In this document: piece after piece, positions 1 to 5,499 of the stretch
Layout of the letters: each line of letters starts with the position of its first letter
Numbering within the stretch: the first letter of the stretch is position 1
Assembly (NCBI GenBank): GCA_031258915.1
Contig: JAIRMD010000032.1
Location: 1 to 9,640, forward strand
DNA: 9,640 nucleotides
Source: Prevotellaceae bacterium
GTDB taxonomy: Bacteria > Bacteroidota > Bacteroidia > Bacteroidales > UBA932
Reading direction: 5' to 3'
Made by a program: the position numbers and the translations under genes
Notes under the pieces: model-generated
The model's database searches: none
Seen by the model: only the letters and a program-made list of their open reading frames with translations
Told to the model about the DNA's origin: nothing

Positions 1-80
1 AAAGGCACCTCGTCGCCCTTCTCGCCGAAGCACTTCATGAACAGGTAGTCGTTGAGCGGGTTTAGCCTGAAGTCTTTCAT
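1..80 (-). CDS. Rpn-family PD-(D/E)XK nuclease / putative transposase, N-terminal fragment
   Basis: The first 26 codons of a minus-strand gene are visible, from the ATG at 80-78 to the window edge. They read MKDFRLNPLNDYLFMKCFGE and continue KGDEVP. The pattern 'NPLNDYLFxKxxGEKGDE' is typical of the N-terminus of Rpn family recombination-promoting nucleases (PDDEXK_2 transposase-like proteins), which are DNA endonucleases linked to RecA-independent recombination and usually about 280-300 residues long. The catalytic PD-(D/E)XK residues would lie outside the window and cannot be checked. The gene lies 68 bp downstream of ahcY on the same strand but has its own good promoter, so it is probably a separate unit. 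The assignment rests on the short N-terminal signature only. Confidence 0.68.
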   Translation of the reverse strand, partial: MKDFRLNPLNDYLFMKCFGEKGDEVP

Positions 81-114
81 TGGTTAGCGTAAAAGGTTAA
101 TCGCCATGTAACAG

Positions 115-145
115 CAAACATAGCGTTTTTTCTACAAATCAGCAA
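115..145 (-). promoter_or_regulatory. Bacteroidota-type promoter for the Rpn-like gene
   Basis: On the minus strand TTG (145-143) is followed after 20 bases by TATGTTTG (122-115). This is a full match to the -7 consensus TAnnTTTG with a -33-like TTG at suitable spacing. The -7 ends 34 bases before the ATG at 80. The element begins just beyond the ahcY stop codon, so the downstream gene can be transcribed independently. It is the best-formed promoter match in the window. Confidence 0.55.
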
Positions 146-148
146 TCC

Positions 149-1573
149 TCAGTACCTGTAGTGCTCTGCCTTGTACGGCCCCTCTACCTTTACGCCGATG
201 TAGGCGGCTTGGGCGGGGGTAAGCTTTGTGAGCTTCACGCCTATTTGCTTTAGGTGCAGCCGCGCCACCTCCTCGTCTAAATGCTTGGGGAGGGTGTAAA
301 CGCCCACCTTTAGCTCCTTGTTTGTCCACAGCTCCATTTGCGCCAGCGTTTGGTTGGTGAATGAGTTGCTCATTACAAACGAGGGGTGCCCCGTTGCGCA
401 GCCAAGGTTTACCAGCCGTCCCTCAGCCAGGAGGAAGATGGCACGCTCGTCGGGGAAAACGTACTTGTCCACCTGCGGCTTGATGTTCACCTTTTTTACG
501 CCCGCCAGCGAATTAAGCCTATCTACCTGAATTTCATTGTCAAAGTGGCCGATGTTGCACACAATGGACTGGTCTTTCATCTTTTGCATATGCTCCAGCG
601 TAATGACATCGCGGTTTCCGGTGGTGGTAACGTAAATGTTGCCCTCGTCCAGCGCATCCTCCACCGTTTTCACCTCGAAGCCCTCCATAGCCGCCTGTAG
701 CGCACAGATGGGGTCTATTTCGGTAATGATAACGCGCGCTCCGTAGCTGCGCATCGACTTTGCGCAGCCCTTGCCCACGTCGCCGTAGCCGCACACCACC
801 ACCACCTTTCCGGCAATCATCACGTCGGTGGCGCGCTTCACGCCGTCGGCCAGCGATTCGCGGCAGCCGTAGAGGTTGTCGAATTTGCTTTTGGTAACCG
901 AATCGTTCACGTTGATGGCCGGCACCAGCAGCTCGCCGCGTTCCTGCATCTGGTACAGGCGGTGCACGCCGGTGGTTGTTTCCTCGCTTACGCCCCTCCA
1001 CTCGGCCACTGTGCGGCCCCACTTTTGCCCGTCCTCCTTGAGCAAATCCTTGAGCAGCTTCAGGATAACGCCTTCCTCTGTCGACTCGGGCGCTACGTCT
1101 AAGGTTTTGGCATCCTTTTCGGCGGCGTAGCCTTTGTGGATGAGCAGCGTTGCGTCTCCGCCGTCATCTACTATCAGCTGCGGCCCCTTTCCGTTGGGGA
1201 ACGAGAGCGCCATCGCCGTGCACCACCAGTACTCCTCCAGCGTCTCGCCTTTCCACGCAAAAACAGGCGTTCCAGCGGCGGCAATGGCTGCTGCGGCGTG
1301 GTCTTGCGTCGAAAATATGTTGCAGCTGCACCAGCGAACATCGCCGCCCAGCGCCTTTAGCGTCTCAATCAGCACGGCGGTCTGGATGGTCATGTGCAGC
1401 GACCCCATAATTCGCGCACCCCTTAGCGGCTGCGATTTACCGTACTTGGCGCGTAGCGCCATCAGGCCGGGCATCTCCTTTTCGGCAATTTCTATCTCCT
1501 TGCGCCCCCAGCCGGCAAGCTGCAAATCTTTTACTTTGTAAGATAAATTATTCTGTATCAGCATTTTATACAT
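149..1573 (-). CDS. ahcY: Adenosylhomocysteinase (S-adenosyl-L-homocysteine hydrolase)
   Basis: This cytosolic NAD-dependent enzyme reversibly splits S-adenosylhomocysteine into adenosine and homocysteine, clearing the product inhibitor of SAM-dependent methylation. At 474 residues it is the long bacterial form, carrying the roughly 40-residue insert (about 149-190) that animal enzymes lack. Visible features are substrate residues H60 (GSLHMT) and the DDGGD box at 136-140, the INVNDSVTKSKFDNLYGC block with K228, D232, N233 and C237, and the NAD-binding GYGDVGKG loop at 262-269 with E285 after the second strand. H343 (IGHFDNE), H396 (GHPSFVMSNSF) and the C-terminal HYRY ending are also present. 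All expected catalytic residues appear intact. The start at 1573 is used because the residues just after it match the family; M4 is a possible alternative. dtd is divergent upstream and an Rpn-like gene follows. Identification is secure. Confidence 0.98.
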   Translation of the reverse strand: MYKMLIQNNLSYKVKDLQLAGWGRKEIEIAEKEMPGLMALRAKYGKSQPLRGARIMGSLHMTIQTAVLIETLKALGGDVRWCSCNIFSTQDHAAAAIAAAGTPVFAWKGETLEEYWWCTAMALSFPNGKGPQLIVDDGGDATLLIHKGYAAEKDAKTLDVAPESTEEGVILKLLKDLLKEDGQKWGRTVAEWRGVSEETTTGVHRLYQMQERGELLVPAINVNDSVTKSKFDNLYGCRESLADGVKRATDVMIAGKVVVVCGYGDVGKGCAKSMRSYGARVIITEIDPICALQAAMEGFEVKTVEDALDEGNIYVTTTGNRDVITLEHMQKMKDQSIVCNIGHFDNEIQVDRLNSLAGVKKVNIKPQVDKYVFPDERAIFLLAEGRLVNLGCATGHPSFVMSNSFTNQTLAQMELWTNKELKVGVYTLPKHLDEEVARLHLKQIGVKLTKLTPAQAAYIGVKVEGPYKAEHYRY

Positions 1574-1607
1574 TGAGTTATGTGTTGAATTTAAATGTTA
1601 CAAGGTG

Positions 1608-1615
1608 CAAATGTA
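1608..1615 (-). promoter_or_regulatory. -7 promoter element of ahcY
   Basis: The minus strand reads TACATTTG, an exact match to the Bacteroidota -7 consensus TAnnTTTG, ending 34 bases before the ahcY ATG. No TTTG or TTG was found at the expected distance of about 19-21 bases upstream, so the -33 part is missing or weak. The placement in the short divergent ahcY/dtd gap supports a real promoter. Confidence 0.45.
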
Positions 1616-1658
1616 GCTCTTATTACAATACAATTACGCTAAAATGGAATTTTATTTG

Positions 1659-1666
1659 TAAATTTG
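1659..1666 (+). promoter_or_regulatory. -7 promoter element of dtd
   Basis: TAAATTTG matches the Bacteroidota -7 consensus TAnnTTTG and ends 36 bases before the dtd ATG at 1703, nearly the same spacing as the ahcY element on the other strand. No convincing -33 motif is visible. The stretch is AT-rich, so a chance match is possible. Confidence 0.4.
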
Positions 1667-1702
1667 TGTTTTCAATTTTTCATAAACTGCAAGCATGGAA
1701 GT

Positions 1703-2155
1703 ATGAGAATGCTTATTCAGAGAGTGTTGGAGGCATCGGTGGCCGTTAACGGCGAGGTGAAATCCAAAATCGGGCTGGGGCTTTTGGTCTTGTCGGGTTT
1801 CGAGGAGGCCGACAGCGAGGACGATTTGGCGTGGGCGGCGGCAAAGCTGGCGCACCTGCGCATGTTCGACGACGAGCAGGGCGTAATGAACCGCTCGCTA
1901 CAGGATGTAGACGGCCAAGCGCTTATCGTAAGCCAGTTTACGCTGTACGCGCAGACAAAAAAGGGAAGCAGACCCTCGTACGTCCGTGCAGCGCGGCCGG
2001 AGCACGCCGCTGCGCTGTACGGCAGGTTTGTGCAGCTGGTGCAGCGCGAGCTGAAAAAAGAGGTCGGCACGGGTGTATTTGGCGCCGACATGCAGGTGTC
2101 GCTCGTCAACGATGGGCCGGTAACGATTTGGGTTGACACAAAGCAAAAAGAGTAG
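1703..2155 (+). CDS. dtd: D-aminoacyl-tRNA deacylase
   Basis: Dtd hydrolyses D-amino acids (and glycine mischarged on tRNA-Ala) from tRNAs in the cytosol, a chirality proofreading step in translation. The 150-residue length is typical for the family. Both hallmark active-site motifs are present: SQFTLYA at 77-83 and the Gly-cisPro motif in NDGPVTIWVD at 136-145 (G138-P139). The start at 1703 was chosen because it gives the family's standard N-terminus MRxxIQRVxxASVxV; a frame open from 1664 would add 13 unconserved residues. The gene stands alone: it is divergent from ahcY and followed by an AT-rich patch of different origin. Confidence 0.97.
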   Translation: MRMLIQRVLEASVAVNGEVKSKIGLGLLVLSGFEEADSEDDLAWAAAKLAHLRMFDDEQGVMNRSLQDVDGQALIVSQFTLYAQTKKGSRPSYVRAARPEHAAALYGRFVQLVQRELKKEVGTGVFGADMQVSLVNDGPVTIWVDTKQKE

Positions 2156-2170
2156 CCCGAAACCTGCATG

Positions 2171-2194
2171 GCTTACGGCTTACGGCTTACGGCT
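2171..2194. repeat. Heptanucleotide tandem repeat GCTTACG
   Basis: Three perfect head-to-tail copies of GCTTACG (2171-2177, 2178-2184, 2185-2191) are followed by a partial GCT. They lie 15 bases after the dtd stop codon, at the edge where composition shifts to AT-rich. They encode nothing recognisable. Such an array is a plausible slippage site or a scar of recombination. Confidence 0.8.
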
Positions 2195-2239
2195 ATTACA
2201 ACAGCCAATTAATGATGTTCTGATTAAGTATATACTGAA

Positions 2240-2314
2240 AAACAAATATGTACAACCAAATATTTCGTCGAACTCACAAAATTACATGAAAAAAAGAATA
2301 GAATATGTCAATAA
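2240..2314 (+). pseudogene. 3' remnant of a second LspA-like gene
   Basis: Read in the frame ending at TAA 2312-2314, this stretch encodes KQICTTKYFVELTKLHEKK followed by NRICQ and a stop. The adjacent intact gene ends KQRIRTTKDFVELIKLHDKK followed by ERITLK. At DNA level 2240-2305 matches 2758-2826 at 56 of 66 aligned bases by hand count. The only gap is one codon, and most differences are synonymous or conservative. A stop at 2225-2227 closes the frame upstream and no other part of the gene is visible, so this is a truncated paralogue. Its stop codon lies inside the first codons of the intact gene, which starts at 2305, as expected if two homologous genes once sat in an overlapping tandem pair. 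Confidence 0.75.
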
Positions 2315-2838
2315 AGAAAGTTTTAGCGTGGATACTCCTATTAGTATTTATTGATCAGATTGTCAAAATAGTCATTAACAGCTACTTACTTGAATCAAGA
2401 TTTGTAATCGTACCGCCGTTATTTGAATTTCGACCGGTATTCAATGGAAAAGGACCATATCTGTTGAGTCATTTATTGAACCTGAATATAAATCTGAATA
2501 TTATACTTATTGTTTATTTTGTCGTATTATGTCTGATAATCATTCTTTATAATAAGGTAAGAAAAGCGAAGAATAATACAATACTTCTTGACTTTACATT
2601 TATATTTTCTGCAGCAGCGTATGGTTGCGCTATAGTCGGTTATATATTTTGGGAAAAAGGATGTCTTGATTTTATTTACCTGAAACCATTATTTGTATTT
2701 GACATAAAAGATTTGTATAGCAATTGTTTTTTTTGCCTGTTTATTATTTTTCTATACAAACAACGAATACGTACAACTAAAGATTTCGTCGAACTCATAA
2801 AATTACATGATAAAAAAGAAAGGATTACATTAAAATGA
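2305..2838 (+). CDS. Divergent signal peptidase II (LspA)-like membrane protein
   Basis: LspA enzymes are inner-membrane aspartyl proteases that cleave signal peptides from prolipoproteins. This 177-residue protein has the matching four-helix layout (about 5-24, 62-82, 93-115, 137-151) and recognisable family blocks: FIDQIVK at 16-21 for the N-terminal DQxxK box, FNGKG at 46-50 for the conserved asparagine-glycine box, LDFI at 121-124 and FDIKD at 132-136. The last two would supply the catalytic aspartates D122 and D136. The GNxxDR box between helix 3 and D122 is not recognisable (VGYIFWEKG instead) and FNxAD is altered, so activity is uncertain. It is unlikely to be the housekeeping LspA. 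Composition is strikingly AT-rich compared with neighbours, suggesting horizontal acquisition. The stop overlaps the ATG of a short downstream frame (ATGA). No lipoprotein substrate gene is adjacent. Confidence 0.6.
   Translation: MSIKKVLAWILLLVFIDQIVKIVINSYLLESRFVIVPPLFEFRPVFNGKGPYLLSHLLNLNINLNIILIVYFVVLCLIIILYNKVRKAKNNTILLDFTFIFSAAAYGCAIVGYIFWEKGCLDFIYLKPLFVFDIKDLYSNCFFCLFIIFLYKQRIRTTKDFVELIKLHDKKERITLK
2758..2826 (+). repeat. Direct repeat copy within the LspA-like gene
   Basis: This is the downstream member of an imperfect direct repeat with 2240-2305. It codes for residues 152-174 of the LspA-like protein, so the two copies bracket nearly the whole gene at a distance of about 520 bp. 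Recombination between them could remove or duplicate the gene. See the remnant entry for the alignment. Confidence 0.75.
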
Positions 2839-2954
2839 AAGGAGCTAATAATAAAGCTGCTTTAGCCTTGATAGGCACCAGCGGGCGAGGTACGCAGGTG
2901 ATACATGGCTTGCAGCAGTACGCTAAATTAATAACATTATGCAGAGAATTTTAG
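2835..2954 (+). pseudogene. Short frame resembling the N-terminus of a Gfo/Idh/MocA oxidoreductase
   Basis: A 39-codon frame opens at ATG 2835, overlapping the LspA-like stop codon as ATGA, and ends at TAG 2952-2954 inside galE. It includes ALALIGTSGRGTQVIHGLQQ, which looks like the first strand and GxGxRG nucleotide-binding turn of a Gfo/Idh/MocA family NAD(P)-dependent oxidoreductase. The family is normally 330-450 residues, so at most a leading fragment is left. Base composition is closer to the native GC-rich background than to the LspA-like gene. It may instead be a chance frame or a translated leader upstream of galE. The resemblance is by eye on about 20 residues only. Confidence 0.35.
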
Positions 2955-3967
2955 TTACAGGAGGCGCCGGATACATTGGCTCGCACACGGTGGTGGAGCT
3001 GCAAAGCGCCGGATTTGAGGTGGTAATTGTAGACAACCTTTCCAACTCGTCGGTTGATGTGGTTGACGGTATCACGCGCATCACGGGCATTCGTCCGGCA
3101 TTTGAAAAGCTCGACTGCCTCGACTACGAAGGCTTGGGCAAGCTGCTTACAAAGTACAGTGGCATTGCGGCCATCATTCACTTTGCGGCGAGCAAGGCCG
3201 TTGGCGAATCGGTGCAGAGGCCGCTGCTGTACTACCGCAACAACCTGGTATCGCTTATCAACCTGCTGGAGCTTATGCCAAAGCATGGCGTGGAGAATTT
3301 TGTTTTTTCGTCGTCGTGCACCGTGTACGGCCAGCCCGATGCCTTACCGGTAACCGAGCGTGCGCCGCGCAAGCCCGCCGAATCGCCCTACGGCAACACC
3401 AAGCAGATTTGCGAGGATATTGTGAGCGACACGGTGCGCTCCGGGGCAAAAGTAAAGAGCATTTTGCTGCGCTACTTCAACCCTATTGGCGCACACCCAA
3501 GCGCCGAGATAGGCGAGCTGCCGCTGGGCGTTCCGCAAAACCTCATCCCGTTTGTAACGCAAACAGCCGCAGGAATTCGCCCCAAGCTGAGCGTATTCGG
3601 CAGCGACTACAGCACACCCGACGGCTCGTGCATCCGCGACTACATCAACGTGGTAGATCTGGCAAAGGCGCACGTGGTTGCTGCGCAGCGAATGCTGACC
3701 GGCAAAAGCAAGAGCGCCGTAGAGACGTTCAACCTCGGCACAGGCAGAGGCGTATCGGTGCTTGAGGTGGTGAATGCATTTGAAAAAGTTACCGGCGTGA
3801 AGCTCAACTACGAAGTTGTAGGCCGTCGCGCCGGCGACATCGAGCAAATATGGGCTGACCCTTCCTACGCCAACACGGAGCTGGGCTGGCAAGCCAAAGA
3901 AAACATCGAGGACACGCTTGCCTCAGCGTGGAAGTGGCAGCAAAAGCTGACGAAGAGCGGAAAGTAA
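2939..3967 (+). CDS. galE: UDP-glucose 4-epimerase
   Basis: GalE interconverts UDP-glucose and UDP-galactose using tightly bound NAD, feeding the Leloir pathway and glycan synthesis in the cytosol. The 342 residues fit the usual length of about 338-345. This is an extended short-chain dehydrogenase fold: the N-terminal Rossmann motif GGAGYIG at 8-14, D32-N33 at the cofactor ribose position, the FAASKAVGES block at 82-91, and the catalytic triad S126 (SSSCTVYG), Y151 and K155 (YGNTK). RYFNPIGAHPS at 178-188 and the RDYINVVDLAKAH block at 233-245 are typical of GalE. The ATG at 2939 directly precedes the conserved RILVTGGAGYIG. No TAnnTTTG promoter was found just upstream. The gene converges on tsaB. 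Confidence 0.97.
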   Translation: MQRILVTGGAGYIGSHTVVELQSAGFEVVIVDNLSNSSVDVVDGITRITGIRPAFEKLDCLDYEGLGKLLTKYSGIAAIIHFAASKAVGESVQRPLLYYRNNLVSLINLLELMPKHGVENFVFSSSCTVYGQPDALPVTERAPRKPAESPYGNTKQICEDIVSDTVRSGAKVKSILLRYFNPIGAHPSAEIGELPLGVPQNLIPFVTQTAAGIRPKLSVFGSDYSTPDGSCIRDYINVVDLAKAHVVAAQRMLTGKSKSAVETFNLGTGRGVSVLEVVNAFEKVTGVKLNYEVVGRRAGDIEQIWADPSYANTELGWQAKENIEDTLASAWKWQQKLTKSGK

Positions 3968-3974
3968 ACCCGAA

Positions 3975-3999
3975 GGCGCTTGCCCTGATAGCCAGCGCC
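3975..3999. terminator. Hairpin between convergent galE and tsaB
   Basis: GGCGCT (3975-3980) and its reverse complement AGCGCC (3994-3999) can pair. Two more GC pairs follow after a single mismatch, leaving a 7-base loop. The hairpin begins 8 bases after the galE stop and lies 43 bases beyond the tsaB stop on the other strand, a good place for a shared terminator. No U tract follows on either strand, so it is not a canonical intrinsic terminator. Confidence 0.35.
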
Positions 4000-4041
4000 G
4001 TCAAGCTAAAGGTGAATCCATTTTACGCTGCCCGTGTGCAG

Positions 4042-4731
4042 CTAAAAGAATTTTTTGGCGGATTTGACAGGCACAAAATTTTTCAGGTAAAAAGGCTCAA
4101 AGTAGGCCACGTCTTCAAAGCGTTTTTTTGCAAAAAGCAGCTCTGCGGGCTTTGCCATGCCGCGTGCAGATGCCTGCACGCTGATAAATACAGCGTTGTC
4201 GTGCCGTATGGCTTGCCGGCACTTGGCGGCGCCGCTTCCAAAAAATACAACCCGCTGCTTCTGGAGCTCTCCGGCAAAGCTGTTTTTGCTTATCACCTGC
4301 GCAGCAACCTCTGCTTGCTGCACGCCTTTGGCATCGAACAGGGCGGTGTAAACCTCCATTCGCCGAGCGTCGAGCGCAGGGCATAGCAGGTCGTTGGGAA
4401 GCAGCCCCGGCGTTGCCACAGCCAGCGTTGCCAGCGCGTGCAGGCTGCCTACGGCAAGGAGCGGCTTACCGGCGCCGTAGCACAGCCCTTTGGCGGTGCT
4501 GGCGCCTATGCGCAAGCTGGTGTACGAGCCGGGTCCCTTGCTCACGGCCACAGCGTCGAGCTGCGACGGCGCAACGCCGGCTTCGCCCAGCGCACAGGCG
4601 ATGAAAGGTGCCAGCAGCTTGGCGTGGTCGCGCTCAAGGAGGCTTTCCTTCAGCGCAAGCACTTCTCCGTTGCGCACCAGCGCTACGGAGCACACCTCAA
4701 CCGAGCTCTCTATGCAAAGCAGCAACGCCAT
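4042..4731 (-). CDS. tsaB: tRNA threonylcarbamoyladenosine biosynthesis protein TsaB
   Basis: TsaB is the scaffold subunit that dimerises with TsaD, and with TsaE installs t6A at position 37 of ANN-decoding tRNAs. It has the ASKHA fold but is not itself catalytic. The 229-residue length is typical. Family marks are ILxIESS-like LLCIESSVEVCSVAL at 4-18, the GPGSYTSLRIGASTAKGL signature at 66-83, the DARRMEVYTALFD block at 121-133, and the C-terminal EPFYLKNF at 212-219. The ATG at 4731 lies 8 bp after the cvpA stop, so the two are almost certainly cotranscribed. galE converges from the other side. Function is inferred from family; the signature region is clear. Confidence 0.95.
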   Translation of the reverse strand: MALLLCIESSVEVCSVALVRNGEVLALKESLLERDHAKLLAPFIACALGEAGVAPSQLDAVAVSKGPGSYTSLRIGASTAKGLCYGAGKPLLAVGSLHALATLAVATPGLLPNDLLCPALDARRMEVYTALFDAKGVQQAEVAAQVISKNSFAGELQKQRVVFFGSGAAKCRQAIRHDNAVFISVQASARGMAKPAELLFAKKRFEDVAYFEPFYLKNFVPVKSAKKFF

Positions 4732-4739
4732 ACCTGCGG

Positions 4740-5282
4740 CTACTTAAATTTCTTTATTTGTTCGTCCATGCGCCTGTCCAGCTCTTGCAGCGAAGATTTA
4801 TACTTGTCAAAGTCAAGGTACGGAAGCACAGAGGGCGCTAATGCAGAGAGCGGCACATAGAGCTTGGACTGGGATATTTGCTTGCGCGGCATAAAGCCTA
4901 ACTCCCTGTCGATGCTGTTGACGATGAAAAGCACAACGCTGATGATGAGCGCCATTTTTACCAGCGAAAAAATAGCGCCCAGCAAGCGGTTGAGCCATCC
5001 CAGCATTATTAGGCGAACTACCCGCTGCGCAACATGCCCTGCCAGACGGGCAAGAATGATTACCCCAATAAAGGTGAGCGCAAACGAAATAATGTAAACC
5101 GCCTGTGCCCCTACGCCGAATCCCGTAATCCAGCGGGCAAGCAGCCCCGAAAATTTGAAGGCGATATACACGCCCAAAAGTAAGGCGAGCAGCGTCGCAA
5201 TCTGCATGATAAGCCCCTGCTTAATGCCGGAGTAAATGGCAACGCAAAACAGCAGCGCAAAGGCGATATCGAGAAAGTTCAT
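4740..5282 (-). CDS. cvpA: CvpA family inner-membrane protein
   Basis: A 180-residue membrane protein with four predicted helices (about 4-20, 26-45, 62-82 and 102-123) and a charged, probably helical cytoplasmic tail (157-180). Family marks are the N-terminal NFLDIAFALLF with a following GIKQGLIMQIATLLALLLGVY, and NRLLGAIFSLVKMALI at 98-113. CvpA was named for a role in colicin V production in E. coli and is otherwise linked to envelope stress tolerance; the molecular activity is unknown. The gene is the first of a two-gene minus-strand unit with tsaB, 8 bp apart, a pairing that suggests shared expression rather than a shared pathway. No strong TAnnTTTG element was found immediately upstream. 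Confidence 0.9.
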   Translation of the reverse strand: MNFLDIAFALLFCVAIYSGIKQGLIMQIATLLALLLGVYIAFKFSGLLARWITGFGVGAQAVYIISFALTFIGVIILARLAGHVAQRVVRLIMLGWLNRLLGAIFSLVKMALIISVVLFIVNSIDRELGFMPRKQISQSKLYVPLSALAPSVLPYLDFDKYKSSLQELDRRMDEQIKKFK

Positions 5283-5499
5283 ATAAATTTTGGTGTTTAG
5301 TTGTTAGCTTAAAATAGTTGCCGTCATCAATTTACTACATGCCGCGACGGTAGCATGACGAATTTTTGCTTACGAAAAAAAGTGCGCTAAGTTAGTAAAT
5401 ATTGGCGTAGCTTGCAACGTTTCCCGAATTTTCCTTACCTTTACAGGGATATTTTTAGACTTCTTTTTTATCCACAGAAGTTGCTATTTCATCGGGAAT
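5283..5499. other. Divergent intergenic region between cvpA and glgB
   Basis: This 217-bp AT-rich gap carries regulatory sequence for both genes. A glgB promoter candidate lies at 5412-5443 (entered separately). For cvpA only a loose TATTTTAA was seen on the minus strand. A short inverted repeat CATGC...GCATG (around 5338-5358) is too small to interpret. No coding frame, RNA gene or riboswitch-like fold was recognised. Confidence 0.6.
5412..5443 (+). promoter_or_regulatory. Candidate Bacteroidota promoter of glgB
   Basis: TTG (5412-5414) is followed after 21 bases by TACCTTTA (5436-5443), which matches the TAnnTTTG -7 consensus except for the last base. The glgB ATG is 56 bases further on. 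The same TACCTTTAC string precedes the inositol-monophosphatase-family gene. Confidence 0.4.

Noticed and set aside
1574..1702. Possible SAH or SAM riboswitch ahead of ahcY
   Set aside because: The leader after the -7 element is only about 30 bases, too short for these aptamers, and no conserved helix pattern was seen.
1664..1702. Upstream ATG as the dtd start
   Set aside because: It would add 13 unconserved residues and place the start inside the -7 motif; the ATG at 1703 gives the standard Dtd N-terminus.
2133..2354. 73-codon plus-strand frame spanning the dtd end and the start of the LspA-like gene
   Set aside because: It crosses the tandem repeat, the remnant and the true gene start in a different frame. 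The conserved LspA-tail similarity lies in another frame, and the peptide has no recognisable features.
3928..4386. 152-codon plus-strand frame between galE and tsaB
   Set aside because: It overlaps the galE end and runs antisense to the conserved second half of tsaB; no family resemblance.
5338..5358. Inverted repeat CATGC...GCATG in the cvpA-glgB gap
   Set aside because: Only five paired bases around a ten-base loop; expected by chance, with no T run or second copy to suggest an operator or terminator.
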